Positions 1 to 8,263 of a stretch of 42,385 bases of DNA are shown here, in pieces (the stretch's first letter is position 1; every line of letters starts with the position of its first letter). The DNA comes from Lachnospiraceae bacterium (GTDB lineage Bacteria > Bacillota > Clostridia > Lachnospirales > Lachnospiraceae). The notes under the pieces are model-generated. The model was not told the origin of the DNA, made no database searches, and saw nothing but the letters and a program-made list of their open reading frames with translations. The position numbers were made by a program, and so were the translations under genes. Location of the stretch: contig JAQUVX010000006.1 in NCBI GenBank assembly GCA_028693165.1, forward strand, positions 136,164 to 178,548, read 5' to 3'.

Positions 1-3000
1 GTTCAGCTTCACGGTCATATTGCCGTTTTCGACTTTCAGTTCTGCACTGCCTAAGTAGCTGTTGCTGGAGGCGGGCGTATCCATTCCCTGCTTGTAGATC
101 GTTGCCGGGATATCGTACTCGCCATCCGCAAGGTTCACCTTATCCTCCCCTTTCAGGGTAAGACCTTCCATTGCCGCTGTCAGCTGTTTGAGTGCTTCCT
201 CAACTGCGGTTTTCGTTGCTGCCGCAGTCGCCAGCACTTCTCTTGCCTCCGCCAACCGAACTGCGAGTGTCTCATAGGAAGCTGCCGTATACCCTTCGCT
301 GCTGATTGCCGCTGCCTCTACAATTTTTGTCCGCAGGTCAACCAGAGAAACCAGTCCGTTCGCTGCCTCTTCCAGTGCCTTTGTCTGGCTGGAAACAATG
401 TCATAGGATGGCTCGTCCAGCTCCAAATAGGTTTCCGCTTTTTCGATTGCCGCCTGAAGCGTCTGATAGGAACCAGACGTATAATCCGTATTCGTAATCG
501 TCTTTGCGGTTTCAATTGCTTTTTTTAATGCTGTAATTTCTTCTTCTGATGCTTTTTTTCTCTGAACCTGCGAGAAATCAAGCTCCAAAGAGCAGGAATA
601 AGCAAACTGATCTCTGGTTACTGATTTCAGACTGAGATCAAACGGTTCGTCGGTATAATTCCGTGTGATCTGATAGGTTTCCGGTATCCCTGCGGCATTC
701 TCCGCAATTACCGCTTCCTTATCTGCGCTTGTTCCGTTTCCATCATCGTAGAAGAAATAGTTGACATAATCACTGCCATTCTCTAACGGTGTACCAGTCA
801 GGGTAACCGTCATTTTTCCATCTTCCATTTTCAGAATGGCGTTGCCGCTGAAATATTGTGCAAACGGCGAAGTCTCCTGCTGGGAATTTAATATGGTAAA
901 TGGCAGTTCATAAACTCCGTCCGCCAGCGTTCCGTCAGATACTCCGCCAGATTCCTTGAGAACCTTTAAGAGTGCTTCCCTCTGTTTTACAATCTCAGTG
1001 CTGTCGGGATTGCTGTCATAACTGGTCTGCGCCACAGTGATGGCATTCGTCAGGTTCTGCCATTCCTGACTTGTCTTGTCCAGAGTTTCCAGGTGAAGAT
1101 TGGCTTTGTCAATGACTGCTTTCAGGACAGACTTATCGTATCCCTCCAGCGGATTATCCTCCACTGATTCCGCATTTCTTACCCGCAGAAGCGCCCACTG
1201 TACGCCGCTTCCGTCACCGGTCTGCACATCCATAGCCGGAACAGTAAAGCGGATCAGGTAGCCATTATTGTCCACCGGGGTTTCCAGCGGGAAGGACAGC
1301 CTCTTTAAGTACTGGAAGTGATGCTCCTTCGCCCATGCATCGTAGCCCAGACTTCCACTGGCATCTGCGAAATATTCCAGAACTTCAGCGTCCGTATAGT
1401 CATTTCGGTTATCGCTGTCGCAGTATGCCTCTCCTGTCATATATCCAGTGATGGTGCTTACAATAACCGGCTCCATCTCGTAAAACAGCTGATAGCTCTT
1501 GTTTCCGCTCTCATCGGCCGATACAACTATATAGCCTGTGTTGTCCACCACGGACTGATTTGCCATAGATGGTCGGAAGTTGTAGCTTGCGTGTGATACC
1601 TGAATCTCAACCTTATGGGTACCGATGCCCAGCTCCTTCACCTCATCATGGGACATATAGGTTCCATAGTCGATAAACGTCCATGTACCGGTCAGCTCCG
1701 CCGCCTGAGAGGTTGTATATATGAACGCATGCTCGTCTTCGTCAATATATTGGCTCATGGCATTCAGCAGAGAAACGCCATCACAACGCTTTAACAATGC
1801 CGTGGTTGTTTTCATGTTAAAATTGTCCGGGAGTTTTACCTTGATTGTGGCCTGCCCCGACAAGCTTTCCACCCTCTGTCCGCCAGCCATCAATGCACTG
1901 TTATAAATCACACAGGAATCATCATCCTTCGCAAATCTCCGGTATCCGTCCGCTGTGTATTCGCTATAATAAGCCGGTGCTATATCCCCTCCCACCTTTT
2001 GAAAGGTGAATGTGGTTCCTTCCGGCACTGCTGTGGATGATACTGTCACTTCGGCAACATCATCTTTTAGTGTCAGTTCCTGGCTTTCTGACGCAGCATC
2101 GGATTCCAACATTAAAAATGCATACCACCCTTTGTATGTTGCCGCAGTTGGCTGAGTTGAATTATATTCCTCAATTTCGTCCGTCACTATGCTCAAATAT
2201 TTTGCTTCCAACATACTGTCGAAACTCAGGCTAATTGTTTTTTCACCGGATTCCCGGTTCCATATTTCCGTAAAAGAAGTTGCCACGAATTCATTTTGCA
2301 GATCTTCTGCCATTTGGGATTCTCCTGTAAGATCCAATGCTTTTTGCGTGGCAATTTCTATTGCTTTTATATTATCTATGTCTTTTAATGTAAAGGTTGC
2401 ATAGAACTTAGCATCTTTCTTTTCAACTTTAACAATATTTTCAAATAACTGGCTGATTTTCTCATACATAGCAACACTTGCGTCTGTATATTTTCGACTT
2501 CCATCACTCCATGCCCTTACTTCTGCATAATTGTACCATCCATATCCCAATTCATAGATTCCATCTTCATAATTTTTTAATAATTTTTTTTCAGAAGATT
2601 CTAAACGTACATATTGTGACATTTCTTTGTATGTACCCAAGGAATAAAATGTGTAAACATAGAATCCATCCGATAAATCGTCCACTGTAAAAACCATTTT
2701 TCCTGTATCCATAGCTTCATCCACAAGGCTAAAGCTAACATCTTGCCTAAAATACTGATTCGAATCGCTACTGAAATATTTTGACAAAGAAGCTGATGAT
2801 GCCCCAGAATGAAATGAATCTGGTACGTTGAAATCTCCCATAGACAATGAATACGGCTTACTATATGTCACTTTTGCATTTTTTGCCCCATTTATATCTA
2901 AAACCTGAATCATCTCCGAAACATGATATCCGTGATAAAAAAGAGAAACTTCGTATTTACCATTTTCCAATTTTCTAACTAATGCATTGTCTTGAATTCT

Positions 3001-3219
3001 TAAATTATTATTCACGAACACACCCGATAATTGAGAAGACTCCCATTCAGATGAAGCACTATAAAATTCCATGGGTACTAAGTATTTTTCACCCACCACA
3101 AAAGTTTCACTCTCGTCTGCGTGAGAACGGAATGCACTTATTATGACCATCATAAAGCACAGTATGCAAAAGGATAATGCAGATTTCAACGCCCTATTGA
3201 TTATACGTTTTTCTTTCAT
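1..3219 (-). CDS. Large multi-NEAT cell-surface heme-binding protein (C-terminus outside window)
   Basis: An uninterrupted minus-strand frame of 1073 codons starts at ATG 3219 (AGGGGG about 5 nt upstream) and is still open at base 1. Residues 1-36 form a signal peptide ending in SHA. At least four NEAT-like segments follow: about 40-190, 533-673, 760-880, and one starting near 1024 (LADGEYDIP). The NEAT hallmarks are DGxYxxP openings and GKMTVTLTG strands. Between the later ones lie helical FIVAR-like repeats (about 695-752, 886-956 and 957-1020). NEAT domains bind heme or hemoglobin in Isd systems, so this is probably the surface hemoglobin receptor feeding the ABC transporter to its right. 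It lies downstream of the small secreted protein after a strong hairpin, so the two are probably co-transcribed. The anchor (sortase motif or SLH domain) must lie beyond the window. Family is fairly sure, ligand inferred. Confidence 0.85.
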   Translation of the reverse strand, partial: MKEKRIINRALKSALSFCILCFMMVIISAFRSHADESETFVVGEKYLVPMEFYSASSEWESSQLSGVFVNNNLRIQDNALVRKLENGKYEVSLFYHGYHVSEMIQVLDINGAKNAKVTYSKPYSLSMGDFNVPDSFHSGASSASLSKYFSSDSNQYFRQDVSFSLVDEAMDTGKMVFTVDDLSDGFYVYTFYSLGTYKEMSQYVRLESSEKKLLKNYEDGIYELGYGWYNYAEVRAWSDGSRKYTDASVAMYEKISQLFENIVKVEKKDAKFYATFTLKDIDNIKAIEIATQKALDLTGESQMAEDLQNEFVATSFTEIWNRESGEKTISLSFDSMLEAKYLSIVTDEIEEYNSTQPTAATYKGWYAFLMLESDAASESQELTLKDDVAEVTVSSTAVPEGTTFTFQKVGGDIAPAYYSEYTADGYRRFAKDDDSCVIYNSALMAGGQRVESLSGQATIKVKLPDNFNMKTTTALLKRCDGVSLLNAMSQYIDEDEHAFIYTTSQAAELTGTWTFIDYGTYMSHDEVKELGIGTHKVEIQVSHASYNFRPSMANQSVVDNTGYIVVSADESGNKSYQLFYEMEPVIVSTITGYMTGEAYCDSDNRNDYTDAEVLEYFADASGSLGYDAWAKEHHFQYLKRLSFPLETPVDNNGYLIRFTVPAMDVQTGDGSGVQWALLRVRNAESVEDNPLEGYDKSVLKAVIDKANLHLETLDKTSQEWQNLTNAITVAQTSYDSNPDSTEIVKQREALLKVLKESGGVSDGTLADGVYELPFTILNSQQETSPFAQYFSGNAILKMEDGKMTVTLTGTPLENGSDYVNYFFYDDGNGTSADKEAVIAENAAGIPETYQITRNYTDEPFDLSLKSVTRDQFAYSCSLELDFSQVQRKKASEEEITALKKAIETAKTITNTDYTSGSYQTLQAAIEKAETYLELDEPSYDIVSSQTKALEEAANGLVSLVDLRTKIVEAAAISSEGYTAASYETLAVRLAEAREVLATAAATKTAVEEALKQLTAAMEGLTLKGEDKVNLADGEYDIPATIYKQGMDTPASSNSYLGSAELKVENGNMTVKLN

Positions 3220-3242
3220 AATACCCCCTAGTCTTTATAATA

Positions 3243-3286
3243 TGGGAATCCCTGCTGAACAAAGAAATGTCAGCAGGGGCTTCCCA
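3243..3286 (-). other. Intercistronic stem-loop between small secreted protein and NEAT gene
   Basis: A near-perfect inverted repeat (GGGAA-CCCTGCTGA against TCAGCAGGG-TTCCC, loop about 11 nt) lies between the stop at 3320 and the start at 3219. On the minus strand it is followed by an A/T-rich stretch rather than a clear U run. It is therefore more likely a processing or attenuation hairpin that favours the small upstream protein than a full terminator. Confidence 0.6.
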
Positions 3287-3319
3287 CTATTATTGCGGTT
3301 ATTATCCTTTTATCAATTA

Positions 3320-3739
3320 CTACTGCTCGATATCCAGATATACGTTAGTTACATCATTCTCATGTCCAGCATAGCTCAAAACAAAGCCAGCTGAAACAGC
3401 TCCATTCTCAGCAACTGCCGAAATCGGAACTTTCTTAATAACGGCTTCATCACGTATAACTTCAGATGTTATACCAGCGAGAGTTACTGACGTGATTTCT
3501 CCTGTTACAGTGCCATAGTTAACAGTCTGCACGTTCACAGTAACATCAACTGTTCCTCCTGCCGTATCATAATCTGTGTCAATGCCAGTGATGCAAGCCT
3601 GTGCATGAGCCGGATACAGGTTGTTCAACGCTGCATCGCGATAAATATAGTTTCCTGAAGTGTTCCCTGCCAGTGCGGTGATTGCCATCATTGCTGACAT
3701 TGCTCCTGCTGCAATTACTGTTTTAATGCTCTTTCTCAT
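3320..3739 (-). CDS. Small secreted protein of the heme locus, unknown family (candidate soluble hemophore)
   Basis: The start is ATG 3739, preceded by GGAGGAAGG about 6 nt upstream. A longer reading to 3799 would bury that site inside the gene. The 139-residue product begins MRKSIKTVIAAGAMSAMM and has a classic signal peptide cleaved near ALA-GN (about residue 25). The mature part is about 115 residues and rich in Thr, Val and Gly, with alternating beta-type stretches. It has no transmembrane segment, lipobox, sortase motif or cysteine CxxC pair. I do not recognise the family. It sits between the NEAT receptor and the heme ABC transporter and has its own promoter region, so a secreted heme-binding or heme-relay role is plausible. 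That is inference from context only. A NEAT fold is possible by size, but the usual NEAT motifs are not evident. Confidence 0.75.
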   Translation of the reverse strand: MRKSIKTVIAAGAMSAMMAITALAGNTSGNYIYRDAALNNLYPAHAQACITGIDTDYDTAGGTVDVTVNVQTVNYGTVTGEITSVTLAGITSEVIRDEAVIKKVPISAVAENGAVSAGFVLSYAGHENDVTNVYLDIEQ

Positions 3740-3840
3740 TTTTCTTTCCTTCCTCCGTCTTTGCGGAATAAACTTGTGGGGATTTTTCCCACTAAACAAT
3801 AGTTACTTTCCCAAAATTCCACCATAAAGCAGACTGATTG

Positions 3841-3858
3841 GTCAACAAAGCAGTTGAC
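3841..3858. promoter_or_regulatory. Palindrome carrying the -35 elements of two divergent promoters
   Basis: GTCAAC-AAAGCA-GTTGAC is a perfect 6+6 palindrome. Read leftward it supplies TTGACC (3840-3845), with TGGAAT 18 nt on, toward the small secreted protein. Read rightward it supplies TTGACT (3854-3859), with TACCAT at 3877-3882 after exactly 17 nt. A protein bound here would control both directions. Confidence 0.5.
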
Positions 3859-3882
3859 TTTTTCGCCTACCTCGTTTACCAT
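3854..3882 (+). promoter_or_regulatory. Predicted plus-strand promoter (TTGACT-17-TACCAT)
   Basis: The -35 TTGACT and -10 TACCAT are at optimal spacing. No plus-strand gene follows, but a perfect intrinsic terminator lies about 80 nt downstream of the predicted start near 3889. Confidence 0.45.
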
Positions 3883-3888
3883 AAAAAT

Positions 3889-4000
3889 GAATTTGCAGCT
3901 ATGCTTTCTGATTTATTTCGGGGTGGTTTGATTCCATCCGGAGGGAATCTCACCTGTTTTCACTGCCCTGTTCCCCTCAAGAACAGGGCAGTTTTCTTCT
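3889..4000 (+). ncRNA. Candidate small RNA, divergent from the small secreted protein gene
   Basis: The interval is bounded by a predicted promoter (3854-3882) and a perfect plus-strand terminator (3963-4000), giving an RNA of about 110 nt. It contains a second hairpin (GATTCC/GGAATC near 3930-3949). A 13-codon ATG frame at 3887 has no ribosome-binding site, so I favour a noncoding transcript. It matches no RNA family I recognise. Its place inside a heme locus suggests an iron-responsive regulator, which is speculative. Confidence 0.35.
3963..4000 (+). terminator. Strong intrinsic terminator, plus-strand polarity
   Basis: The stem CTGCCCTGTTC / GAACAGGGCAG (11 bp) is followed on the plus strand by TTTTCTTCTT. 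On the minus strand, downstream of the ABC ATPase stop at 4040, the same stem is followed by TGAAAACAGG. It is therefore a poor terminator for the heme operon, though the hairpin may still protect that transcript's 3' end. Confidence 0.7.
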
Positions 4001-4039
4001 TATGATGTTCATACAGAAAATCAAAGATGTTTTCATCCC

Positions 4040-4891
4040 TTAAATCGTTACCACAAACTTCTTTCCATCCAGCTGTGCAACCGGAAGCCGGATTCCGTAC
4101 AGTTCATACAGGATTTCGCTGTCCACTGCTTCCTTCGGATCACCTTCCACCACGATTTTTCCGCCACTCATTCCCACGAATACATCCCCGTACTCCATAG
4201 CCTGGTTGATATCGTGGAGCACCATAACGATGGTCATGTCATAGGTCTGGTTCAGTTTGCGGATCAGCTTCAGGATTTCAATCTGATACCGGATATCCAG
4301 GTACGTGGTCGGCTCATCCAGGAACAGGATGTCGGTCTCCATAGCCAGAGCCATGGCAATCCAGACTCTCTGTCTCTGCCCGCCGGACAGCTCTGCTACC
4401 GGCTTTTTTCGTATCTTCTGGGTATTGGTTACATTCAGTGCCCAGTCGATGGCATCCTCGTCATTCTGGCTGCCTACCGACTGAAACATCTTAAGGTAAG
4501 GTGTCCGCCCATAGGCCACCAGCTTCTCCACGGTCAGATCCGGGGGAGCGGTATTGTTCTGATGAACGATTGCCACACTCTGGGCAAATTCTTTTGCCCC
4601 CATCTCATCGATGTCCGTCCCTGCCAGCGTGATGATTCCATCATCCGGATACAGGTTCTTCGTCATCAGATTGAACAGGGTACTCTTGCCGCAGCCGTTG
4701 GCCCCCATCAGGACGGTGATCTTTCCCTTCTGGATCTTCAGGTTCAGATGATCCAGAACCGAATTGACTCCGTCATAGGAGAAGCTGAGATTTTGCACCT
4801 CCATCACCGTTTCTGTCCGGGTATTTTCTGTATTCCTATTATCATCAACTGCACAATTTACAGCTGCACTGCTTCCTGTATCAGATGCCAT
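4040..4891 (-). CDS. Heme/iron ABC transporter ATP-binding protein (FepC type)
   Basis: A 283-residue ATPase with Walker A GANGCGKST, signature LSGGQRQRVWIAMALA, Walker B ILFLDEPTTYLD and the switch histidine in VLHDINQAM. This is the FecE/FepC/FhuC type that energises import of iron-siderophore, cobalamin or heme. I chose ATG 4891 (MASDTG), because the alternative GTG at 4903 lies inside the GGAG ribosome-binding site. The start overlaps the end of the permease gene by 11 bp, which implies translational coupling. It is the last gene of the srtB-shp-isdE-permease-ATPase set. Heme specificity comes from the NEAT, Shp and IsdE neighbours, not from this sequence itself. Confidence 0.92.
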   Translation of the reverse strand: MASDTGSSAAVNCAVDDNRNTENTRTETVMEVQNLSFSYDGVNSVLDHLNLKIQKGKITVLMGANGCGKSTLFNLMTKNLYPDDGIITLAGTDIDEMGAKEFAQSVAIVHQNNTAPPDLTVEKLVAYGRTPYLKMFQSVGSQNDEDAIDWALNVTNTQKIRKKPVAELSGGQRQRVWIAMALAMETDILFLDEPTTYLDIRYQIEILKLIRKLNQTYDMTIVMVLHDINQAMEYGDVFVGMSGGKIVVEGDPKEAVDSEILYELYGIRLPVAQLDGKKFVVTI

Positions 4892-5933
4892 AGGTTTTAT
4901 CACTCCTTCGGATCAAGAATATCAACATCGGTCCACCCACAATGGAAAGCAGGATGGATGCCGAGATTTCATAGGGTGCTGCTATGGTGCGCCCCAGTGT
5001 ATCTGCCAGCAAAAGCAGGAACGCACCGCCCAGCATCGAAAAAGGTATGAGTGCTTTATGATTAGAGCCAATCAGAATCCGGGCGATATGGGGAACGATC
5101 AGTCCGATGAAGGACACTACCCCAAGCTCCGCCGTGGATATGCTGGCCAGAACCACCGCGATCAGTGATATTGCGATTCGTGTTGCTGTCACATTGACTC
5201 CCAGACCTCTTGCGGTCTGGTCGCTTAAAGAAAGCAGATCGCATTTGTAATAACTCATCCATGCCAGCACCAGTCCCAGAATCACGTAGCCGGACAGGAT
5301 GTAGACGTCATCCCAGGTTTTCTGGGAGATGTTTGCATTGGCGATGGATGCGACTCCCGATAAGTTTCCTCCAGTCATACTGTTGAACGCCTGGGTCAGC
5401 CCGGAGAATACCGCATTGACCGCCACGCCTACCAGGATAACCCGTAAGGGATTTAGCCCGTTTTTAAAGGCCAGCAGATACACCAGCCCACAGGCCAGAA
5501 TTCCGCCTGCAAACGCCATCACCGGGGTGAAGAAGTACAGCGACGGGAAGATTCCCGCGATCAGTACCGCCACAAAGCTGGCTCCCGAGCTGACGCCGAT
5601 GATGCCGGGGTCTGCGATGGGATTCTTCATGGTTGCCTGGAACAGCACGCCGGATACAGACAGTGCCGCTCCACCCAGGGAGGCGATGATGATTCTCGGG
5701 AATCTCAGATCCCACACCGTCGCCACCTGCTGGTCGTATGCCACGAACAGCCCCCGATACAGCTGCCCCATGGATACATTCAGACTTCCTGTATTAATAG
5801 ATATATAGATCATCACCAGAAGCAGGAAAATGATTACGAAAAAGGAAATTACGGCGCGGCTGTTTTTACCGCTTTCTTTTCCCGCTTTTTCCATTCCGAT
5901 TCCTCTGCTTCCCTTTATGCTTGCTTCTGTCAT
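4881..5933 (-). CDS. FecCD-type permease of the heme ABC transporter (IsdF/HtsB-like)
   Basis: A 350-residue hydrophobic protein with about ten membrane segments and the FecCD landmarks: LRFPRIIIASLGGAALSVSG near residue 78, NPIADPGIIGVSSGASF near 108, and GVVSFIGLIVPHIAR near 270. It forms the membrane channel and, as a homodimer, would pair with the ATPase encoded next. The ATG at 5933 has GGA 9 nt upstream. It lies 30 nt after the isdE-like stop and overlaps the ATPase start, so it is part of the same operon. The family is certain. The substrate is inferred from the neighbours. Confidence 0.92.
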   Translation of the reverse strand: MTEASIKGSRGIGMEKAGKESGKNSRAVISFFVIIFLLLVMIYISINTGSLNVSMGQLYRGLFVAYDQQVATVWDLRFPRIIIASLGGAALSVSGVLFQATMKNPIADPGIIGVSSGASFVAVLIAGIFPSLYFFTPVMAFAGGILACGLVYLLAFKNGLNPLRVILVGVAVNAVFSGLTQAFNSMTGGNLSGVASIANANISQKTWDDVYILSGYVILGLVLAWMSYYKCDLLSLSDQTARGLGVNVTATRIAISLIAVVLASISTAELGVVSFIGLIVPHIARILIGSNHKALIPFSMLGGAFLLLLADTLGRTIAAPYEISASILLSIVGGPMLIFLIRRSDKTYGI

Positions 5934-5963
5934 CCTTTTTTGTCCTTTCCGTCGCCTATCTTC

Positions 5964-6869
5964 CTACTCATCTTCCCCGTACAGCATGGGCTGCAATGTC
6001 TCCAGTGCCTCCGGGAAGTTGAACTTGGCGCTCATGCCGAACTGGTCATAAGGTAAATCATAGACACATTCATCCTGTACCGCCCGGAAATGCTTCCAGA
6101 TGTCATTGGTGTCGAATTCATCATGGAACATCTGCACCACATCCTCCGGCATAGCATGAGCCGCCCGCAGGATGATGTCCGGATCCCGGCTCTGCATATC
6201 TTCCGTATTCGCCGTGATAAAGTCCTTTTCTTCGTTGTCATAGACGTTGGTTCCACCTGCCAGTCTGACCAGACTCCCCACATAACTTTTATCTGTGGCT
6301 ACCACATAGCTTCCGGGCAGTCCCATCAGCACAAGCACCGTCGGGTTTCCCTTGTCTGTATTGACCTTGCTGTATTCGTAATAGAAAGCGGAAAACTCAT
6401 CCACCAGTGCCTGTGCTTCCTCCTGTCTTCCGAACAGATCTCCCAGCTGCTGGATGCCTTTATACATGCCTTCTATACTTTCCAGATTCAGGAATATTCC
6501 ATTCAGTCCTGCCGCTTCCAGTTTTGGTTCCATGTCCGTCTGCAGAGATGCAGGCCCGATCACATAGTCCGGATTCAGTGTCTTGATAATCTCCATATCC
6601 GGCCCCATAGCGGTTCCGACTCTGACCGCATCATCATACCTTGCCGGTATGACAGAAAGGGTAGAGTTGGGTACACCCACCAGATTGACATTCAGCCTTG
6701 CCATGATATCCGTCACGGCCGGGGACGTTGCCACAATCCGCAGCTCATCTGCGTCGGCAATTTCCGCCGCCGGAGCTTTCTGGCTCACGCAGCCGGTCAG
6801 GAGAACCATTGCCGTTGCCAGAACCGCTGCCGCTATTCTCTTTGTACAAAATGTCGCCCTCTGTCTCAC
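5964..6869 (-). CDS. isdE: Heme ABC transporter substrate-binding lipoprotein (IsdE-like)
   Basis: A 301-residue lipoprotein: the signal peptide ends in lipobox LLTGC (Cys near residue 27) after a Ser/Ala-rich hydrophobic core. It has a periplasmic-binding-protein class III fold with motifs ELRIVATSPAVTDIM, NVNLVGVPNST, LNPDYVIG and RLAGGTNVY. The early VGVP motif and short length fit the IsdE/HtsA heme receptors. It would take heme from the surface NEAT proteins and deliver it to the FecCD permease. The start overlaps the end of the Shp-like gene by 4 bp (ATGA), showing operon coupling. Siderophore receptors share the fold, so heme specificity rests on its position between Shp-like and FecCD genes. 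Confidence 0.87.
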   Translation of the reverse strand: MRQRATFCTKRIAAAVLATAMVLLTGCVSQKAPAAEIADADELRIVATSPAVTDIMARLNVNLVGVPNSTLSVIPARYDDAVRVGTAMGPDMEIIKTLNPDYVIGPASLQTDMEPKLEAAGLNGIFLNLESIEGMYKGIQQLGDLFGRQEEAQALVDEFSAFYYEYSKVNTDKGNPTVLVLMGLPGSYVVATDKSYVGSLVRLAGGTNVYDNEEKDFITANTEDMQSRDPDIILRAAHAMPEDVVQMFHDEFDTNDIWKHFRAVQDECVYDLPYDQFGMSAKFNFPEALETLQPMLYGEDE

Positions 6870-8263
6870 TGTTCCTCCTCCGCAGCCGCTGTTGTCATGT
6901 TCTGCTGTTTTTCCATGTATTCCCGTTCCAGCCGTGCTGCCGCTTCCTGGTACTGTATATCCAGCTTCTCCAGGGCTGCCTGAAACTCCGGATCCTGTTC
7001 CATCTGCCGTTCCGGGCTGTTTTTTATGGCCGCAAGCCTGCGGCTTCTCTGCCCGGCCAGAGCAAATCCAAATCTTGCAATCAGCACTGCCGAAATTCCA
7101 AGCAGCACCATCATGATCGTTTTGTTCGGATTCTTCTCTCCGTTTTCTGAAGTAAAGGAAGCTGCGCTGGCCTGATATTCAGCCGGTCCGGTCATGCCCG
7201 TGATGCCGGTTGCTTCTTCCAGCATCGGCTCCGTCAGCTTTCTGGCCTGTGAAAGGGACACCCGAGACAGATCGTATTTCGTCTTCAAGTGGTAGCTTTC
7301 TCTCGTTCCGGAAGAACTGTTTTTGCTGCCGGCTTCGTTGCTCTGTGTGTTTTCAGTAACTCTGACTGGCATGCCCGTCTCCGGGTCGATGGTATAGGCC
7401 GCAGCTGTTTCTGCTGTACCGGTTGTTCGTGCTCCGGTTGTCGTGCCATTTGCCGACGGCTTTGACGGAAGTCCGGTCACTGGGTCATCCACATCTCCGC
7501 TTCCGTTGATGAAGCGTCCGTCCTCCACCGAAGACGATGCACCAGATGTATTATGTTCCGTCGTCCGCTCTGTTCGACTCTGTGTTGTTCCTTCCGGTTC
7601 GTATAATTCCTCTGCAACACGGTTATCGACGACCCGTGTTTCCTGTGGCCGGATTTCCTGTGTCTGTGCCGTCTGCGGCTTTGCGGACTGGGTGTTCTGC
7701 GTACTTACCACGAAATCCCCACTGCCACTTACCGGATTGGATGCGGTAAAGAAGAATACCACGCTTCGCCCCATGGCCTCGATGTAGGCATTTCCCCGGA
7801 ATACAGAATCAATGCTGCTGACAGGTATCCGATAATCGGTATAGCCATATTTGTCACTGATATCACTGGCCCCGTCAATGGGGGCTTTCGTCTGCATCTC
7901 CTGATAGTTCCTCGAGATATAGGAGCCGCCGGTTCGTTCCTCGAAGGTTACGTCGCGAATAAACTGGCTCAGATAATATCTCACAGTCAGGTACATGGTT
8001 CCGGATGCATCGATCTCCAGAAGTCCGGTGGAGCCGCACATCCGCTCCGTCATGCCCTGTCCGATGGCTTCGTTATTTCCCGGATCATCGACCTTTCCTG
8101 TCTCCGGATCTGTGTAGCTTGGCCGCACCGTCACCAGATAACTTCCTGCAGCCAGTGCCCAGGTCTGGGTCGTTCCCGCCATGGTCAGAAGCAGGACTGT
8201 CACTGCCAGAATCACCGATTTCGTTTTCAGGAAGCAACTCGCTGTTTTTCTGTTTGCCTCCAT
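6866..8263 (-). CDS. Membrane-anchored Shp/NEAT-like heme-binding protein
   Basis: A 465-residue protein. It has a signal peptide (residues 1-39), then a beta-rich domain at about 40-185 (GSYLVTVRPSY, TMYLTVRYYL, YTDYRIPVSSID, FFFTASNP) that resembles the heme-binding Shp/NEAT family. A Thr/Ser/Asn/Glu-rich low-complexity linker follows (about 186-370). A membrane helix (383-401) comes directly after NPNKT, then RSRR and a 60-residue charged coiled-coil-like tail. The order signal, receptor domain, stalk, anchor fits a cell-wall or membrane heme relay between the surface NEAT protein and IsdE. The start follows the srtB stop with no gap (TAG ATG), with GGAGG 9 nt upstream. NPNKT resembles a sortase B signal but is not canonical, and the long tail is atypical. 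Heme binding is inferred from family and context. Confidence 0.75.
   Translation of the reverse strand: MEANRKTASCFLKTKSVILAVTVLLLTMAGTTQTWALAAGSYLVTVRPSYTDPETGKVDDPGNNEAIGQGMTERMCGSTGLLEIDASGTMYLTVRYYLSQFIRDVTFEERTGGSYISRNYQEMQTKAPIDGASDISDKYGYTDYRIPVSSIDSVFRGNAYIEAMGRSVVFFFTASNPVSGSGDFVVSTQNTQSAKPQTAQTQEIRPQETRVVDNRVAEELYEPEGTTQSRTERTTEHNTSGASSSVEDGRFINGSGDVDDPVTGLPSKPSANGTTTGARTTGTAETAAAYTIDPETGMPVRVTENTQSNEAGSKNSSSGTRESYHLKTKYDLSRVSLSQARKLTEPMLEEATGITGMTGPAEYQASAASFTSENGEKNPNKTIMMVLLGISAVLIARFGFALAGQRSRRLAAIKNSPERQMEQDPEFQAALEKLDIQYQEAAARLEREYMEKQQNMTTAAAEEEQ

Noticed and set aside
3887-3928. Thirteen-codon ORF at the start of the candidate small RNA
   Set aside because: No Shine-Dalgarno sequence, and the predicted transcript would start at or after its ATG.
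3740-4039. Riboswitch (cobalamin or FMN type) in the heme-locus intergenic region
   Set aside because: I find no conserved B12-box or RFN-like core. The structures seen are simple hairpins.
4214-5050. Long open frame antisense to the heme ABC ATPase and permease
   Set aside because: Composition and repeated His/Ile/Leu pattern are those of an antisense shadow. There is no ribosome-binding site or recognisable domain, and the minus-strand genes are clear.
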